A stretch of 64,000 nt of DNA from Doris montereyensis (taxonomy: Eukaryota > Mollusca > Gastropoda > Nudibranchia > Dorididae). The stretch is from contig JAXRKP010001358.1 of assembly GCA_037039925.1 (NCBI GenBank), positions 30,001 to 94,000 of the forward strand, given 5' to 3'. The translations under genes and the position numbers were made by a program. Below are positions 1 through 12,670 of this stretch, piece after piece. The stretch's first letter is position 1. The number at the start of each line of letters is the position of its first letter. The notes under the pieces were generated by a model. The model was not told where the DNA came from. It ran no database searches and saw only the letters and a program-made list of their open reading frames with translations.

Positions 1-315
1 GACTGAAGGTCACGCCCTCCATTCAGGCAGACCATAGGTGTGCAAAGTGATTGGTCACTGATATGTTGTATTTGTATCAATCACTATCAATCACAATTTC
101 TTACTTGTGGGTGGAGCTTTTTACTAAAGTAATTGACATCCATCCAGAAATTGCATCAGTCATACGAAGATAAGAGTCTTTAGTTTTGTCAACTTTGCAG
201 AGGGTCCATGGCCTGCATTTGAGATAGAGTTTCTGAACTGTGTGTTTTTGCACCTCTTTATTAAGAAATATATCGAGTGTGTGTTAGACTATAATTTTAT
301 ATACTATACACACAA

Positions 316-540
316 GCACCAGCTGTCCGGGAAAACATAGGGTCTAAGTCTAATAAGGACTGATGTCCCTAACAGACAGAGAGAGAATCACTATGGTATC
401 GTTATTGCCGTTCAATGAGAGAGAGACGGGGACGGGGGGGGGGGAAGGAAGGAGGGAGAGAGAGAGAGAGTAAAAATAGTAGTACCATTAAGCCTAGTAA
501 TAGTAGTAGTGGTACCAGTAGTAGGAGTAGTACATCCACA
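316..540. repeat. duplicated block, copy A
   Basis: Shares ACCAGCTGTCCG, GCCGTTCAATGAGAGAGA and TAGTAGGAGTAGTACATC with 2213-2421 in the same order. It borders the (CT)n tract on its right. Confidence 0.8.
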
Positions 541-542
541 GG

Positions 543-704
<162 letters not shown>

Positions 705-851
705 AACAAGGTCACATGTTACATACATGTATTACTTTAGGGCTAGTAACATATGCTTGGTAGAAAGTTTCAGACTTGACTTGAACTAATGAAGTGAAGC
801 TACTTTGATTTGAGCTTTTCTTTTTTAATGTCTGAGGCTCAATTCCAACGT

Positions 852-945
852 GCAAGGGTAACGGGGGCTACTGGCAGGTTCTTCTTCTTTCCTTTTCCTC
901 TTTATTTGATCTTTAATCTTGCTGTTTTCTCTCACCTGAGATCAA
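852..945. repeat. dispersed AATTTACCC repeat, inverted copy
   Basis: GGGGGCTACTGGCAGG, CTTCTTTCCTTTT, ATCTTGCTGTTTTCTCTC and CTGAGATCA match the reverse complement of the 25285 copy. Confidence 0.55.
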
Positions 946-2212
946 TGTATATGTTAGAGCGGGTAAAATTTATATAAAGAAACAAACAAGTCCAACTGAC
1001 ATCCATGCCCTTTACCAATCATGCCCGCCCGTAAAGGGAGATAACTCACACATGTTGACTTCTTTTTAACTACTATTTTTAAGTTTTGATTAGTATTTTT
1101 TATTCCAAGAGTGGCAGTTCTGCATCTATTAGTATTACATTATAGGTAGCCATTGCTGAGATGGATAGAGGGGGGGGGGGGGTGGAGGGGGAGCCATACT
1201 TGAAGAGAACATTAGGGAATATTGTGGTTGTAGTGTAGTAAAGTGTTGAGGAGGGAAGTAAAGTGACTGCAAGATAAAGAGCCATGGAAGAAAGTGGGTA
1301 AGAAGACATGAAAATGAAAAATATTATGGAAATTAGTGACTGCGATAAAAGAGGATGAAGAATGTTTGGTGAGAAGAGGTGGATTTGAATGTAAAGAAAT
1401 GAATATAAACAAAAAGAAGAGATGATTCACTAGTTTTCATCTGTTCTTGTGTTTTTTCATTGGATTTGTGTGTGTGTGTTTGAGTAATTATTTGGCTATA
1501 GCCTATAAGGGGGAGGGAGTGGCATACCTTTTTTAATAACTGTTATAATGGGATCTGTAACTTGTAAAAAACATGCACAAGGCACCTGCAAAATTTTCAC
1601 TCATGTTTTATAGAATCAGAGGATGAATAGTTTGCAAGACTATAATGACTTGATATACTTGTTTTGAAAAATAAACCCATAGATATATATCTATCTAGGT
1701 AGTTACCATACAGGACTCAAAACTCCAAAACCTGCATTGCCAGTCCAGAAATGTACTACTACAGAACTATGATGATACAGATCTCTCTTGAATTTTGATT
1801 CTAAAAAGTTGGCATGTCTGATAACGTTGGGGTTTTTTTATATTGCTGCCCTTTTCTTTATATTTCTTGTACACACATATATATGTATTTAAATGTAATG
1901 CTCTTACTTAATATTATTTTGAAATTTTAAAGGGTGCGATAAAGTTCAGGGGTTTTTTCAGAACTTGTTCCAATCCCTGAAGACTGAATGTGTGTGAGAG
2001 AGAGACCTGTAAATCAAATTATGCACGTCACATCTAAATCTAATCGGGAATCAATGCCATCTACCAGATTCATCTGTAATTTGTCAAAAAAACCGGGGGG
2101 GATAATGAACACGTCAAATAATAACAGGTTATTACAGAGATGGGGGTTTTCTGGATATTTTGGCACAGCGGAGCACCCTCTGTTTTTGTGTCTCATTTTA
2201 TACACATACAAG

Positions 2213-2421
2213 GACCAGCCGTCCGAGAAATAGGTCCAAGTCTTTGTCTGGAGGGATGTCCCAAAGAGATAGAGAGAGAGTCACTGCAGTATCATTTATC
2301 GCCGTTCAATGAGAGAGAGAGAGACAGAGGCAAAAAGGAAGGAGTGAGAGAGAGAGCAATAATAGTAGTACTAGTAAGCCTAGTAATGGTAGTAGTGGTA
2401 CCGGTAGTAGGAGTAGTACAT
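2213..2421. repeat. duplicated block, copy B
   Basis: Direct copy of 316-540, 1.9 kb away. Here it ends in TACATCTTCAAAC, without the (CT)n tract. Confidence 0.8.
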
Positions 2422-3313
2422 CTTCAAACTTTTAAGATTCAAGATTTCAAGTTTAATCGTTACACTGTTGTTGTTTTTTACAATTATGCCTCATATATAT
2501 ATATACTATTTTACAATTGGTTTTGCCTTTTTCAAATCAGTTAAAGCCTATATGGGGGGGGGGGGGATTTCCATAGTCAGGCACATGCTAGGGACATAAG
2601 AAGGACAAGTTGTTGTTTTATTTTTAAGGGGTGAGCTAAAGATTTGGGGCTTGGTTTTTGTGATGGGTGAAGAAAATAAGAAAGAAAATAGATGTTTTTG
2701 AAAAGTTGCTTTCAGTTGCATACCAGTCTTTTGTGACTGAATGAAAATTTTCAGGTCATGATGACACAATGAGAGACTGAGATAGCAGACTGCAACAAAA
2801 GACTGAGACATCTACACTGAATCAGACATTTCTTGTGGACATTGACAAGACAATGGGACTAGGGCCAACCATTCTGCTAGCATTAGCTTTTGGAAACATT
2901 GTTGGAAGTTAGCAACTTTCAGCTGCTTTATATGGAGAATTTTTTTTAAGCATGCAACTCAGTAAGCTTATCAAATTTGCGTAGATGCTTTGTAATAACA
3001 GAAACATCAATTGTAAAAAAAAACAGTTGAATTTATGATGCATGGTGTTACTTTACAAACAAATGCACTAAACAAAGAGGATGGCCCCCGTTTTGGTACA
3101 AGCAGTTTTATTCTTTGTATTACAGTATTTATCCGGCAACAAAAATAATAAATTGTGTGAAAATCATACAATCAAAGGGATTAAGTTTTTCTCAAATGGC
3201 CTTCTCTTTGAGCATAAAAAGAATCACATTGTTACTCACTCACATGTAGTTTTAGGAGTTCTTTTTCTCATTTTACACTGAAAATTTATTGAAACCTCTC
3301 AACCTTTTCGCAG

Positions 3314-3529
3314 GAGATACAAACATTGGCTTACTAAAGACATGCTTGACAATTTATGGACGACCTACCACGTGCTTCATGCCCAGCCCTGTCAGAGCAG
3401 AATGGGGTATTACATTTATCTGCATCATCTTTGGTATTATCTGCATTAGTGCGACCATTATACTTCTTGCCCTCTCATACTGGGAGTATCGGGTTATGAA
3501 ATTTGCTCGTTGGCTCGGCTTCATTGCAA
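3314..3529 (+). CDS. MOSMO: MOSMO-like internal exon
   Basis: Acceptor TTTTCGCAG ends at 3313; donor A|GTAAG at 3530. The exon enters in phase 1 and leaves after the first base of a codon. It encodes the first extracellular loop end (NIGLLKTCLTIYGRPTTC), the second membrane span and the start of the third. Confidence 0.9.
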
Positions 3530-4513
3530 GTAAGACCTTATTTTTTTCAATCTTATTTAATTACATCCGGTATGAAATTATAGTAAAACCTTTCTTGATA
3601 TTTTTGTTTGTTTTCAGACTAAAACTTGTTTAAAATTATGTACAAAAATGATAATCTCTTGTGTTTTTTGGGTTGTTTTTTTCTCCTGTTCATTGCAAAC
3701 ATTACTGCTTTTTTTTCTTTCTCAATTATGTCTTTTTCAAAAGTGATATTACTGTCTATTGTCACTTCAATATAATCCTTTTCGTTTACCACCATTTCCA
3801 GTTGTTTCCCCATTAGTGAATAAATCTATTTAGGTCGGTTGTGTTCACCGATGCACATGTGATTACACTTGTCAGGATGGAAATATAATAGCCATGTATT
3901 GCTCTAAGCTTTAAGTTTATCCAAATCATTTTGCAATGCCTCCATAGTTTCTCTGATTCTAACTATGTCGAATATTTTGGTATCATCTGCAAACAGATGG
4001 TAGAATCCACAATATCAGGAAGACTATAAATGACAATGGTTTTTTATCCTGTCAGCAAATGAATTTTCAAAAGAGCTTAAAGGTTTTACTCACTAAATGG
4101 CTTTGCATTAGTATTCATGACTTCATGCTTTATTGACAATATGAATTCTTTTTTCACTTTTGATTTTGCTGCTTCAATGTTTCATTCTTTGTCCATTTGA
4201 TTTCATTGCACTTTTAACTTAGGAATAAGTACAAAAATATAGTGCTCTTTGTAGAGTAAAATGAAAAATGTTTTCCCACGTTTCACTTCTTCTATTCCCT
4301 AATCAATCGTTCATTTTTATTTCCAGTGATCCTCTTCTGCTTGGCAGCTGTTATCTTTCCAATAGGATTTGATATGGATCAGATTGGTGGAGAGGCTTAT
4401 CAACTGCCAAATAATTACAGGGTTGGCATTTCATACATCTTTTTGTTCTGGCCCTTTGGATCACAGTTGTGTCTCAACTTTTTGCCAGCAAAGTTTGCTT
4501 ACCACACTTTTAG
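3314..4513 (+). CDS. MOSMO: MOSMO-like modulator of Smoothened, partial gene (last two coding exons)
   Basis: Two exons, 3314-3529 and 4327-4513, joined by a GT/AG intron that splits an ATG codon (A|TG), read as the C-terminal three quarters of a small four-pass membrane protein of the MOSMO (C16orf52/Atthog) family. Seen: a hydrophobic segment after GITFICIIFGIICIS, then YWEYRVMKFARWLGF, then MILFCLAAVIFPIGF and GGEAYQLPNNYRVGISY, all recalling the vertebrate protein. Known of the family: vertebrate MOSMO acts with MEGF8 and MGRN1 at the plasma membrane to promote Smoothened ubiquitination and dampen Hedgehog signalling. The last membrane segment is out of frame: a 1-base deletion in a T run at 4440-4444 separates it, and reading resumes one frame over (LALWITVVSQLFASKVCLPHF region) to a stop at 4511-4513. 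Without the shift the frame runs to 4553 with an unrelated tail. The first coding exon (start codon, first membrane segment) was not found in 1-3300 and probably lies to the left of the window. Confidence 0.88.
4327..4513 (+). CDS. MOSMO: MOSMO-like terminal exon with 1-base frameshift
   Basis: Acceptor ATTTCCAG ends at 4326. TG completes the split ATG, followed by ILFCLAAVIFPIGF. The frame breaks at the five-T run 4440-4444. One frame over, the conserved end of the family (SKVCLP) follows directly and stops at 4511-4513. Confidence 0.85.
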
Positions 4514-4553
4514 AAAGAGTTTAGCCAAGAGATTCTCTATCCATATACCTTGA

Positions 4554-6588
4554 CGTGTTTTACCACCATTTCTTTCAATACATACAATTACAATTCATTG
4601 TTCCTCTTCCCCATTGTATTTTTTTTTTTTACGGCATTTTTTTAACTTTAAGAATTTGAGGCTAGCAGATGATTATCATAGAGAACAATGATAACACACA
4701 AAGGGTTATCAACTCCCCACTAAAAAGACAACACAAATTCATAGCCTTTCACGTGTGGCCCTTTTCCTTTGTCAGACAACAACAAAAAAGGCCCAGAGAC
4801 GCCACGTGATCTGACGAAGGGCTGTATACCCAAAACATTACATTGTCTTTGTTTTCATAGTAGTTGACACACCTTAGCTTATTATACTCTCATAACTCCA
4901 CTGTGGCAATTTATTAATTTTTATTATCAAAGAGCTGTTCATCAAGTGCTGAACTGATGCAAATATACTTCTAATTTTAGTGCCCACAATTCTGAAATAT
5001 TCTAAGCTTTAGACTATCAGTGTCACCACACCAATTTACTATCCTTCTTGTACTCACTGGAATCTCCTGAATTATCATCATGTCGTTTTGCTGTCTTCTT
5101 TCTTTTCTTTTTTTTAATGACTTTTTAAAGTATCATATTGAACAAGTCAATGTTGTTACAATTTTATAATGAAATTTGATTGGTTATGATAACATCCTTG
5201 GTTTAATCTATGTGTTCCAATTGTAGATAATTCAAATTCTTTCAAAGGACATTAATGTATTGACAAGTCTTTCAAAATCAGTAATATGCGCATACCAGTA
5301 CATGCAAAATCATTGCACTATATATTCTAAGTCACATATGTTTTAATTTAGAGAAAAGAATTGCTTTCAACTTCCACCACACATTGTTTATCAAGATAAA
5401 ATACTGTATGGGAGTTGTTGGGTTTTTTTTCTGATCATGTAAGTACTGGTAACAGTAGTTTAATTAAACCTCTTTGTTTATGATCAGGTGTTAACTTACA
5501 TTTTTCTTTGTGTTGTTGTGAGCTTGCTAGTACTAGTACTAGTTGAATCAATATTTACAATAAAATTGAATAAATAGAATTTCATTTTATATAGCACCAC
5601 ACCATGCTTAGAGCGCTTTACTGTAGGGAATGACAATGAAACTTTACACAGTAATATATTACAATTGCAATTTTTCAAATAATGAAAGCAATTATTCAGT
5701 TTGTATATAATACAGATGATAGGAATAGTTGACATATATGGAAAGCATGTTTTAAAAAAAAAACGTTTTAAGAATGTATTTGAAAATTCCATATGAAGAG
5801 ATGGTCCTTGTTATTAAACTGATGTTATTCCATAAGATTAGGGCACAGGTTGAAAATAACTCATAATCAAAATTAGAAAATTTCCCCTGCATGTAGAAGT
5901 ATGGCCTCAGGTGACAATAAGAATTGCTCAGGCATGTGTATGACTTTCACCTGGGTGACGTTTTTTCTTCAACATTCTGGAAAGTCTATAGCAGGGCTGC
6001 CCGTTTATACTAGCACTCTCAATATTACTTGTGTGTTTCCCATGGGTATGCATACATTTAATACTTAGATAACTTCTTGAAACATAGATAACTTCTTGAA
6101 ACATCTTGCATGTATGATGAAATAGATTTAACATGATCCTTACGGGGCAAACAGGTGGATATTTTCATGATTTTTCACCAGTTTTTTCAGAAAAAATGTT
6201 ATTGGTTATTGTTCTATGTCCTCTTCTTTATCATTTAAACTTATCTTAAAACAAAGTTTTTCACATTAAGTGGCATGAAAATGTTTTTATAGTACTCCTC
6301 CTATCACCTTCGCCACAACAATTTAAATATTTGCGGGACATTTCTCAAGAACTAGATTTTTCCATAACTTATCTCATAAAAATTCCAAAATTGAAAAAAC
6401 TTTTTAGCATGCAATAACGAAACTTCACATGAGCACAATAAAGATCATAACTACAGAGGTACTGGCCCATCAGTTTATTCCATTTGGGTTTTATTTTAAT
6501 GTTGAAAAGTGTATTGTGTCACGGATATAATGTGGAGGCTGGTGAGGTTCTATTGAAACCGTAATTTTCAAAAATCAGGTATTTAACT
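4554..6588. other. non-coding, probable MOSMO 3' UTR and flank
   Basis: AT-rich with no credible open frame. Several AATAAA on the + strand (for example near 5559-5572). Contains the hammerhead-like motif. Confidence 0.4.
4811..4847 (+). other. hammerhead-ribozyme-like core, decayed
   Basis: CTGACGA is followed by a GGG...CCC stem, then AAAACA-loop-TGTC. This fits the order CUGANGA, stem II, GAAA, stem III, UC of a hammerhead, but the invariant G of GAAA is A here and stem I does not close. Such motifs occur in Penelope-like and other retroelements, but no such element is recognised around it. Confidence 0.3.
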
Positions 6589-6600
6589 ACCTAGATTTTT

Positions 6601-7930
6601 TTCTTTCTTTCTTTCTTTATCAGCTCCCCATTCTACCTTCCGGTGTATGGGTTTTAGATGCCCAAAATGATCTTTCTCCTGGCTGCCCTGTCCTGACATT
6701 TTCTATTTCCTTCCGTGAAAGTTAAATTTCTTTGCGTTAAAGCCTCTTTTATATCTTTTCCCACTTTCTCTGAGGTCTGTCCTTTGGTCTTTTACCTTGA
6801 GTTTTAGCACTGTATACTGATTTAGCTATTCTATTGTCATTCATTCTGTTAACATGCCCAAACCATCTAAGTTGATTCATTTCTATCTTAGTTTTTATGC
6901 TATCTGCTTTGGTTTGATCTCTTATTGTTGTGTTTCTGATTTTGTCTCTTTTAGTTTTCCCTACTACTCTTCTTAGATATTTCATTTCAGCTGCCTGCAC
7001 TCCACTGTATCCCTACTGTCTAAGGTCCAGGTTTCACTGCCATAGAGGAGAGTAGAACGATAAACTGTGTTGTATACTGCCATTTTGGTTTTTTTTTTGA
7101 CAATTTTTGTTTCCCTACAAATGCCTTTCCTAGATGGTTATATATTGCACTTGGCTTTTGGATTCTCTGGCTGATTTCTTCTCTTAGTTTTCCTTCTGAG
7201 TTAATCATTACTCCTAAGTAATTGTAGCTTTAAACTTGTTCTAAATTCTCCCTGCCTAATTTAAGATTTTGTGTTTTAGCTTCCCTAGTCACTAGCATTG
7301 TTTTGGTTTTCTTTGCATTTACTCTCATTCCTCTTTTATTTAATTCATTACTCATTATGTTGATATTTGACTGGAGGTCCCTTTCTGATTTTCCAAACAG
7401 AACTAAATCATCAGCAAATGAAAGCATTGATACATTTACTGGTTTGAGCTTCCACATACCTGCATTGATTTTCTTCATTTTTGAGGATGCCTTTGCGACT
7501 GAATTCATGAATGTGATAAACAAAAGAGGACTTAGCATACAACCCTGTCTTACTCCTATATCTACATCAAATTCTCCAGATACATTTACAGCTACTCTCA
7601 TTGCCCATGTTGGTTTATTGTAAAAACTTTTAATGGCTTCTACTTCTATTAAATTTTGCTCTACATTGTGTTCTTTTAAGGAATACCATAGTTCGTCCCT
7701 CCTCACAGTGTCAAATGCCTTTTCTAAGTCAACAAAACACAGGTGCAAGTCAATGTTTCTCTCAATCAAGGAATTTTTCTATTTGTCTAATTGTGAATAT
7801 GTGATCTTGTACACTTTTTCCTGGTTTAAATCCACTCTGGTGTTCTTCAATCTGATCCTCTAATCTTTTCCTTAGTCTCATTTCCAGAATCCTGGCATAC
7901 ACTTTTCCTGGTACGCTAAGTAGTAATATC
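6601..7930 (-). mobile_element. 5'-truncated non-LTR retrotransposon (LINE) with 12-bp target-site duplication
   Basis: Minus-strand frames carry a reverse transcriptase core (LCFVDLEKAFDTVRRDELW, GVRQGCMLSPLLFITF, LSFADDLVLF catalytic box at 7230-7769) and the usual C-terminal tail (QLRWFGHVNRMNDNRI, GKRPKDRPQRKW at 6749-7000). The 3' end is a GATAAAG-type tail with AAAG repeats. The 12-bp direct repeat ACCTAGATTTTT flanks it at 6589-6600 and 7931-7942, proving the insertion limits. Similarity to the second copy (61087-64000) stops exactly at 7930, so the 5' end is truncated. Frames are broken, so it is not active. The clade is not resolved from sequence alone. Confidence 0.93.
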
Positions 7931-7942
7931 ACCTAGATTTTT

Positions 7943-10130
7943 ATGTTGTTAAAATAATAAAATTTGTGTTTGTTTTATTTGCAAGATGGTTCCTGTTTCC
8001 ATTGCAACTAGCCGCTTTTAGTATTTTTTTGTTTCAAACTTTGTTTTAGGATGAAAAGTTAAGAACATTTTTTTTTTTGTCAGCAGCTCCTTTAAAAATC
8101 TTCATTGCCTTCAAGTGCTTCATCTCTTTTTTAAATGGTCACATTCATTCACTACAAGTACGACTTCAAGACTAAATGATTTCTGGTACATAAATGTATT
8201 GATTTTAAGAATTATTGCATGCTGTTATTTTTTTCTCCCCCCCCCCACCATTAAAACTTGATCCAATATTTATTCGTTATACTGTTTGTAGTATGAAATG
8301 AATTATGATAGCATTGTTTTGTTCCAAAGAATTTCCAGCTTTGTGCTAAAAAATACCGTTTAAATACATTTTTGGCAAAATATTTCATCAGGTTCATAAA
8401 AAATTATTTTAACCGAAAATGCAAAGAACTCAATTTTTATATAAATTGACCTCCGCTCGCATTTTCCTCAACTCGCATCCTTTCTTCTTACCTTGGGTTT
8501 TGTCAGATCTACACACATATTGATTATGAAAGAAAAGATTCCTTGTTAAAACATTTCTTTAATTTTAAAAACATTCAGATCTCGTCACGCAAATTTGTAC
8601 TAGTAATAGTCAAAAATACATGTACAAAGAATCTCAATAATCCCATGCATGTATACTTTGTTTATTTCCATGTAGGTTGCGAGCATCTTTGCTTTCTTGT
8701 GTCGATGCTTGGAGTATTGTCTTTGCTTGAAGTTTGTCTATGTTCATAAGAATGTACATGACCTGTTGTTTTGGTATTCTAGACCATTGAACATTTGAGT
8801 TTCCTTCCCTCGTGATGCTTGGGAATGTTCTCAGCAGAGGATACACTTGATACTTAATTTTTGTATAAGAAAGTCAACTATTCATTTGATCTACATGTTC
8901 AGCAGTCAGTATTGGAGAAAATTGATCAGGAAATAAACTATGACTTATGTTTTTGTTGTAATTAATGTTACATGACGAGTGATATGATTGATAGTGATAA
9001 TTATATCTTTTGAAAGGTAGGTTCAAAGAATATGTCGGGCAGTATGAGTGTGTGTGCACTGGAAGCAGACTCTTCATGTTTACTCTGAAGTGTCATTATT
9101 TTATTTTACCCATATTGAATTTCTTTGCACTAAAGATCAAAAATGATATCAATGCATTTTATGACATCTGGAGACAGGAAAGGGGGAGGATGAAATGGGC
9201 ACAAGTAGAATTGTATCAAAGTCCAGAGGTTGTACAGCTGTGTATATTTGTACATAAATTGTTTATGAATGATATCATTCTCATATGTTATACCTAGGCA
9301 CAGAACTTGGAATTGTTTTCCTTAGAGCATTGTTTTCTTGTATAAGAAAAATGATATCTGTGTTTGCTTGCTTCCACTCATTTTTCAGCATGTTACTATT
9401 GTTACATTGCTTTTTAAAAGTTAATCATTCATATTTCTTTACTTCATACTTCATGAATTTTCCATCGTATTTTATCGCTGAAGTGTTTTGTTTAATATGT
9501 CCAACAAATATGTGTAGCATCTTTACCCGCATATGCAACCATGTGTAGCCAAATTCTGTCTGAATAGTGATTTTCTTTTTTTCTTTTGTTGTGCTAATTG
9601 AGTCTTTGTCGGGCATAATCTTTGCAAATATTCCACACGAAGGTATAAGGGTTTATGAAGAGGTTTCAAATGTTCCCACTATGCCATGTAAAGTTTGTAA
9701 AGTTGAAAGATTTTGCCTAAACTTGCTTTTGAAAGAAGAAGAAAAATATTAATAAAGTAAAATGCACAGGCATTTTTTAAAAACCTTAACTGTTATAAGT
9801 GAGATAATCCAAAAAATGCTCTATTTAGTTTTTATTTATGGTCTTGGAGAAACCATGCCTGTCAAGTTTCATTTCCATCATTATAGATTTCACGGAGAAG
9901 ATAGGTTTTTAATCTATTTACTTGACCAATGAGTTTGAGTTTATTTTTCTCAAAGCATTTTTTAACATTTTAGTGTTATTAAAGGTATTGTTATGCTTTT
10001 TATATGTACATTTTATGTATATACATTTTGAACTTCAGAGCTTCCTGTTTGTTCAAAGTTAGGATCACAAAACATGACTCCAAGGATGAGCCATTTTTCA
10101 GATTGTCATGTACATATGTATATATACATG

Positions 10131-10134
<4 letters not shown>
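7943..10134. other. non-coding AT-rich stretch
   Basis: No supportable gene. Short frames only. TTAATAAAG near 9750 is a possible + strand polyadenylation signal. Confidence 0.5.

Positions 10135-10210
<76 letters not shown>
10135..10210. repeat. (TA)n microsatellite, ~76 bp
   Basis: Pure TA run, with the inverted-repeat element starting at its right end. Confidence 0.97.
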
Positions 10211-10212
<2 letters not shown>

Positions 10213-10667
10213 ATGGTGTCGGGCACAAACTAGCCAAGTCGAAAAACAACAATTTTACAGGAGAGACAGAACACTGAGTAATTCTATTGAAAATTGGTTT
10301 TAAATCATAACATTTTGCTCACATGAGATGGATGGGATGTTTGTTCCAATGGGCTAATTATTGTTTTACATGAAATTAATTTATTATAACTTCTTTCACT
10401 TAGCCGTTTTGAGACATAAGAAATTAAAGCATTTGACCGTCCCATTTAGTTGAAAATTGACTTAGCTGTTTAGTGCCATTATGAAAAACGAACGCTTAAC
10501 TTAGCCGGTTTGATAAAACGTAGTCTTGAAGCATTCCTATGAAATAATATAATGTCTTCTGCTATTTGTTTTACACCAGTGTAGCTTTAGTTTCTGTTAA
10601 GATGAATAGCTATTTTTCTTAAAATTAGACATTTGGGACTTGACCGGTTTCTGCCCGACACCATCGA
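10211..10667. mobile_element. TA-flanked inverted-repeat element (MITE-like) at a (TA)n microsatellite
   Basis: Ends are inverted copies of GATGGTGTCGGGCA, extending to about 30 bp with mismatches (10211-10245 and 10632-10667), and both flanks are TATA runs. The 457-bp interior is non-coding and repeats short CTTAGCCGTTTT / TTAGCCGGTTT / TTGACCGGTTT motifs. Confidence 0.75.
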
Positions 10668-11242
10668 TATATATGTCAAATTACATTACTTCTTAATCTT
10701 ATGTAGGCTGTTTTTATGTTTTACTTTCATGATATTGATATGCCATGTTTGTTTGGTCATTGTAAGTGCAATAAATTTGACATGATTCTTTGGAGTTGTT
10801 TGCTTATTACATTTTTACGTTTCTTTATTTGAAATTGTTTTTATTGAGATTCCACACAGGTCAGGTTTCTATGTGATTAAAAACTGGAACAAATACCAAT
10901 GCCACACAATTTGGGCTGCTGTGCGAATAAGTTTATATCCCCCTTCTTTTCATTTTTTAAAATTTAGCTTGCTTGTGCCACTAAACTTACACCCAAAACT
11001 CAGGAGGAATCTTTAAAATTACTGGTACTTTTGTTCCTTTGAGATTTAAAATTGTTTCTAATATCACACACACACAACATAACAATGCCCCAACAACAAA
11101 ATGTTTATATGAATACAATAAGGGTTGAATACCCGTCTCATATGTTAGATTAGATAACATGTCAATAATGTAAACATTGTAAATTGTAATGCTAAATGTG
11201 TAGTGTACATGTAGTTGTTTTCTGTACATATTACTACTATTA

Positions 11243-12164
11243 CAGTAGTCACTGGATAAACGCACACTTCATAAAAGCACTCTGCATAAATACACGCTTT
11301 CCTCTGTTGACCGATTTTTTACTATATAATAACAGTGTGTAAAGACACAGTCGACACGCATAAAGGCACGCTTTTTTCTCCATAATGCAACGTGCTACCC
11401 ATCTATTAGAGGCCTTAAAACAAGTATTTTGTTGAGCTTTTGTCAGAAATAACAAAACGAGAACAGATGGGGGACTGATTTCTCGATGTTCAAGTTCAAG
11501 GTCAAAGGCTGTCTGTCCACATATTATTCTGTTAAACGTGACATTATCGATCGACTCAGATGCGTTATGATTGGCTGTGGCAGTGAGCGGAGATTTCATA
11601 CAATGGAATAGACTACGATCAGCGACAGTGACAGGTGATGCACACACTCACTGAAAGAGAACAAGGGTGTGAGGACGGGGCTTAATGTTCACAGACCATG
11701 AGTGATTGGCTCTCGAGGTCAAGTGTACGTAGTTAGAGAGTTTGTTTTTAGCATGAAAATTATTTATAGATCTAGATCTACCTTTGCACAGTCACTTCTT
11801 GTTTTTACAAAGCTAGGACTAGTAGGACCAAAGCCTTATCTTTCAAAAATTTGTATGACTTCTGATCTGCTTTCCAAGATGTCAAATTAAATTTAAAAAA
11901 CAAAACAAAGTTAAAACAAAAACCTAAAGAAACAAAAAACAGTGAACAATCAATCAGTAGTTCACTTACCTTACACACCAATATATAGACCTACTTGTCG
12001 CCCTAATGTGCATGATAATCAAGGGGCATAATCAATAATAATCCCTGACATCTTACTATTCTTACCTTTAATAAAGAATTATCTCCCAGTCCCAGTGATT
12101 TCGTAGAAACACGTTTTTCTGTGCCCAAAGGGGGCGTTTATCCAGCTTTATCCAGCGACTACTG
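11243..12164. mobile_element. pogo/Tigger-like non-autonomous DNA transposon
   Basis: TA duplication at 11241-11242 and 12165-12166. Terminal inverted repeats are CAGTAGTCACTGGATAAACGC and CAGTAGTCGCTGGATAAAGC. Subterminal CATAAARGCAC motifs recur (11270-11380). 922 bp with no convincing transposase frame. Confidence 0.82.
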
Positions 12165-12670
12165 TATTGTCTTTTTTTATGTGCCGATTATAACTCAAAG
12201 AAAATGTCTTTAACAGTAATATTTTGATTTTGTGTACAAAACTGCTTTTCACTAAAACAAACTAGGAAGGCCAAACCATCATCGCTTTCTTTAAAAAAAA
12301 AACTTCCTCCCCACCTGTCTGTCACGTGTTGGTATCAATGATATATCAGGACTATGGCCCCTTTTTTCTTGGTGGACGCCTTGGTTCCCCCCCCCCTCCA
12401 AAGCTTAGATCATCAACTCCAGATGGATGACCATTGTCATTAAAACAAGAGTAGAATTTTTTCTTTCATTTCTTTCATTTCTAACCAACTAAAAAGTTCA
12501 AATCTGTCATTTTGGACCATAACCAACATTTTAATGAAGTCATGGCAAACATTGTAAAATAGTACCAAATGTGCCTAATTTAATGTAATTCTAGGTCAGC
12601 TATAATAATAAATGTCATATTTTAAAAACATCCCTAAAACTACTACTATGAGGTAAACTTTTTCTTTAAC

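Noticed and set aside
2842..2910. Small hydrophobic frame (MGLGPTILLALAFGN)
   Set aside because: Short, stops quickly, and no donor fits the next MOSMO exon.
9010..9297. 95-codon + strand frame
   Set aside because: Low-complexity, AT-rich, with no recognisable domain or splice context.
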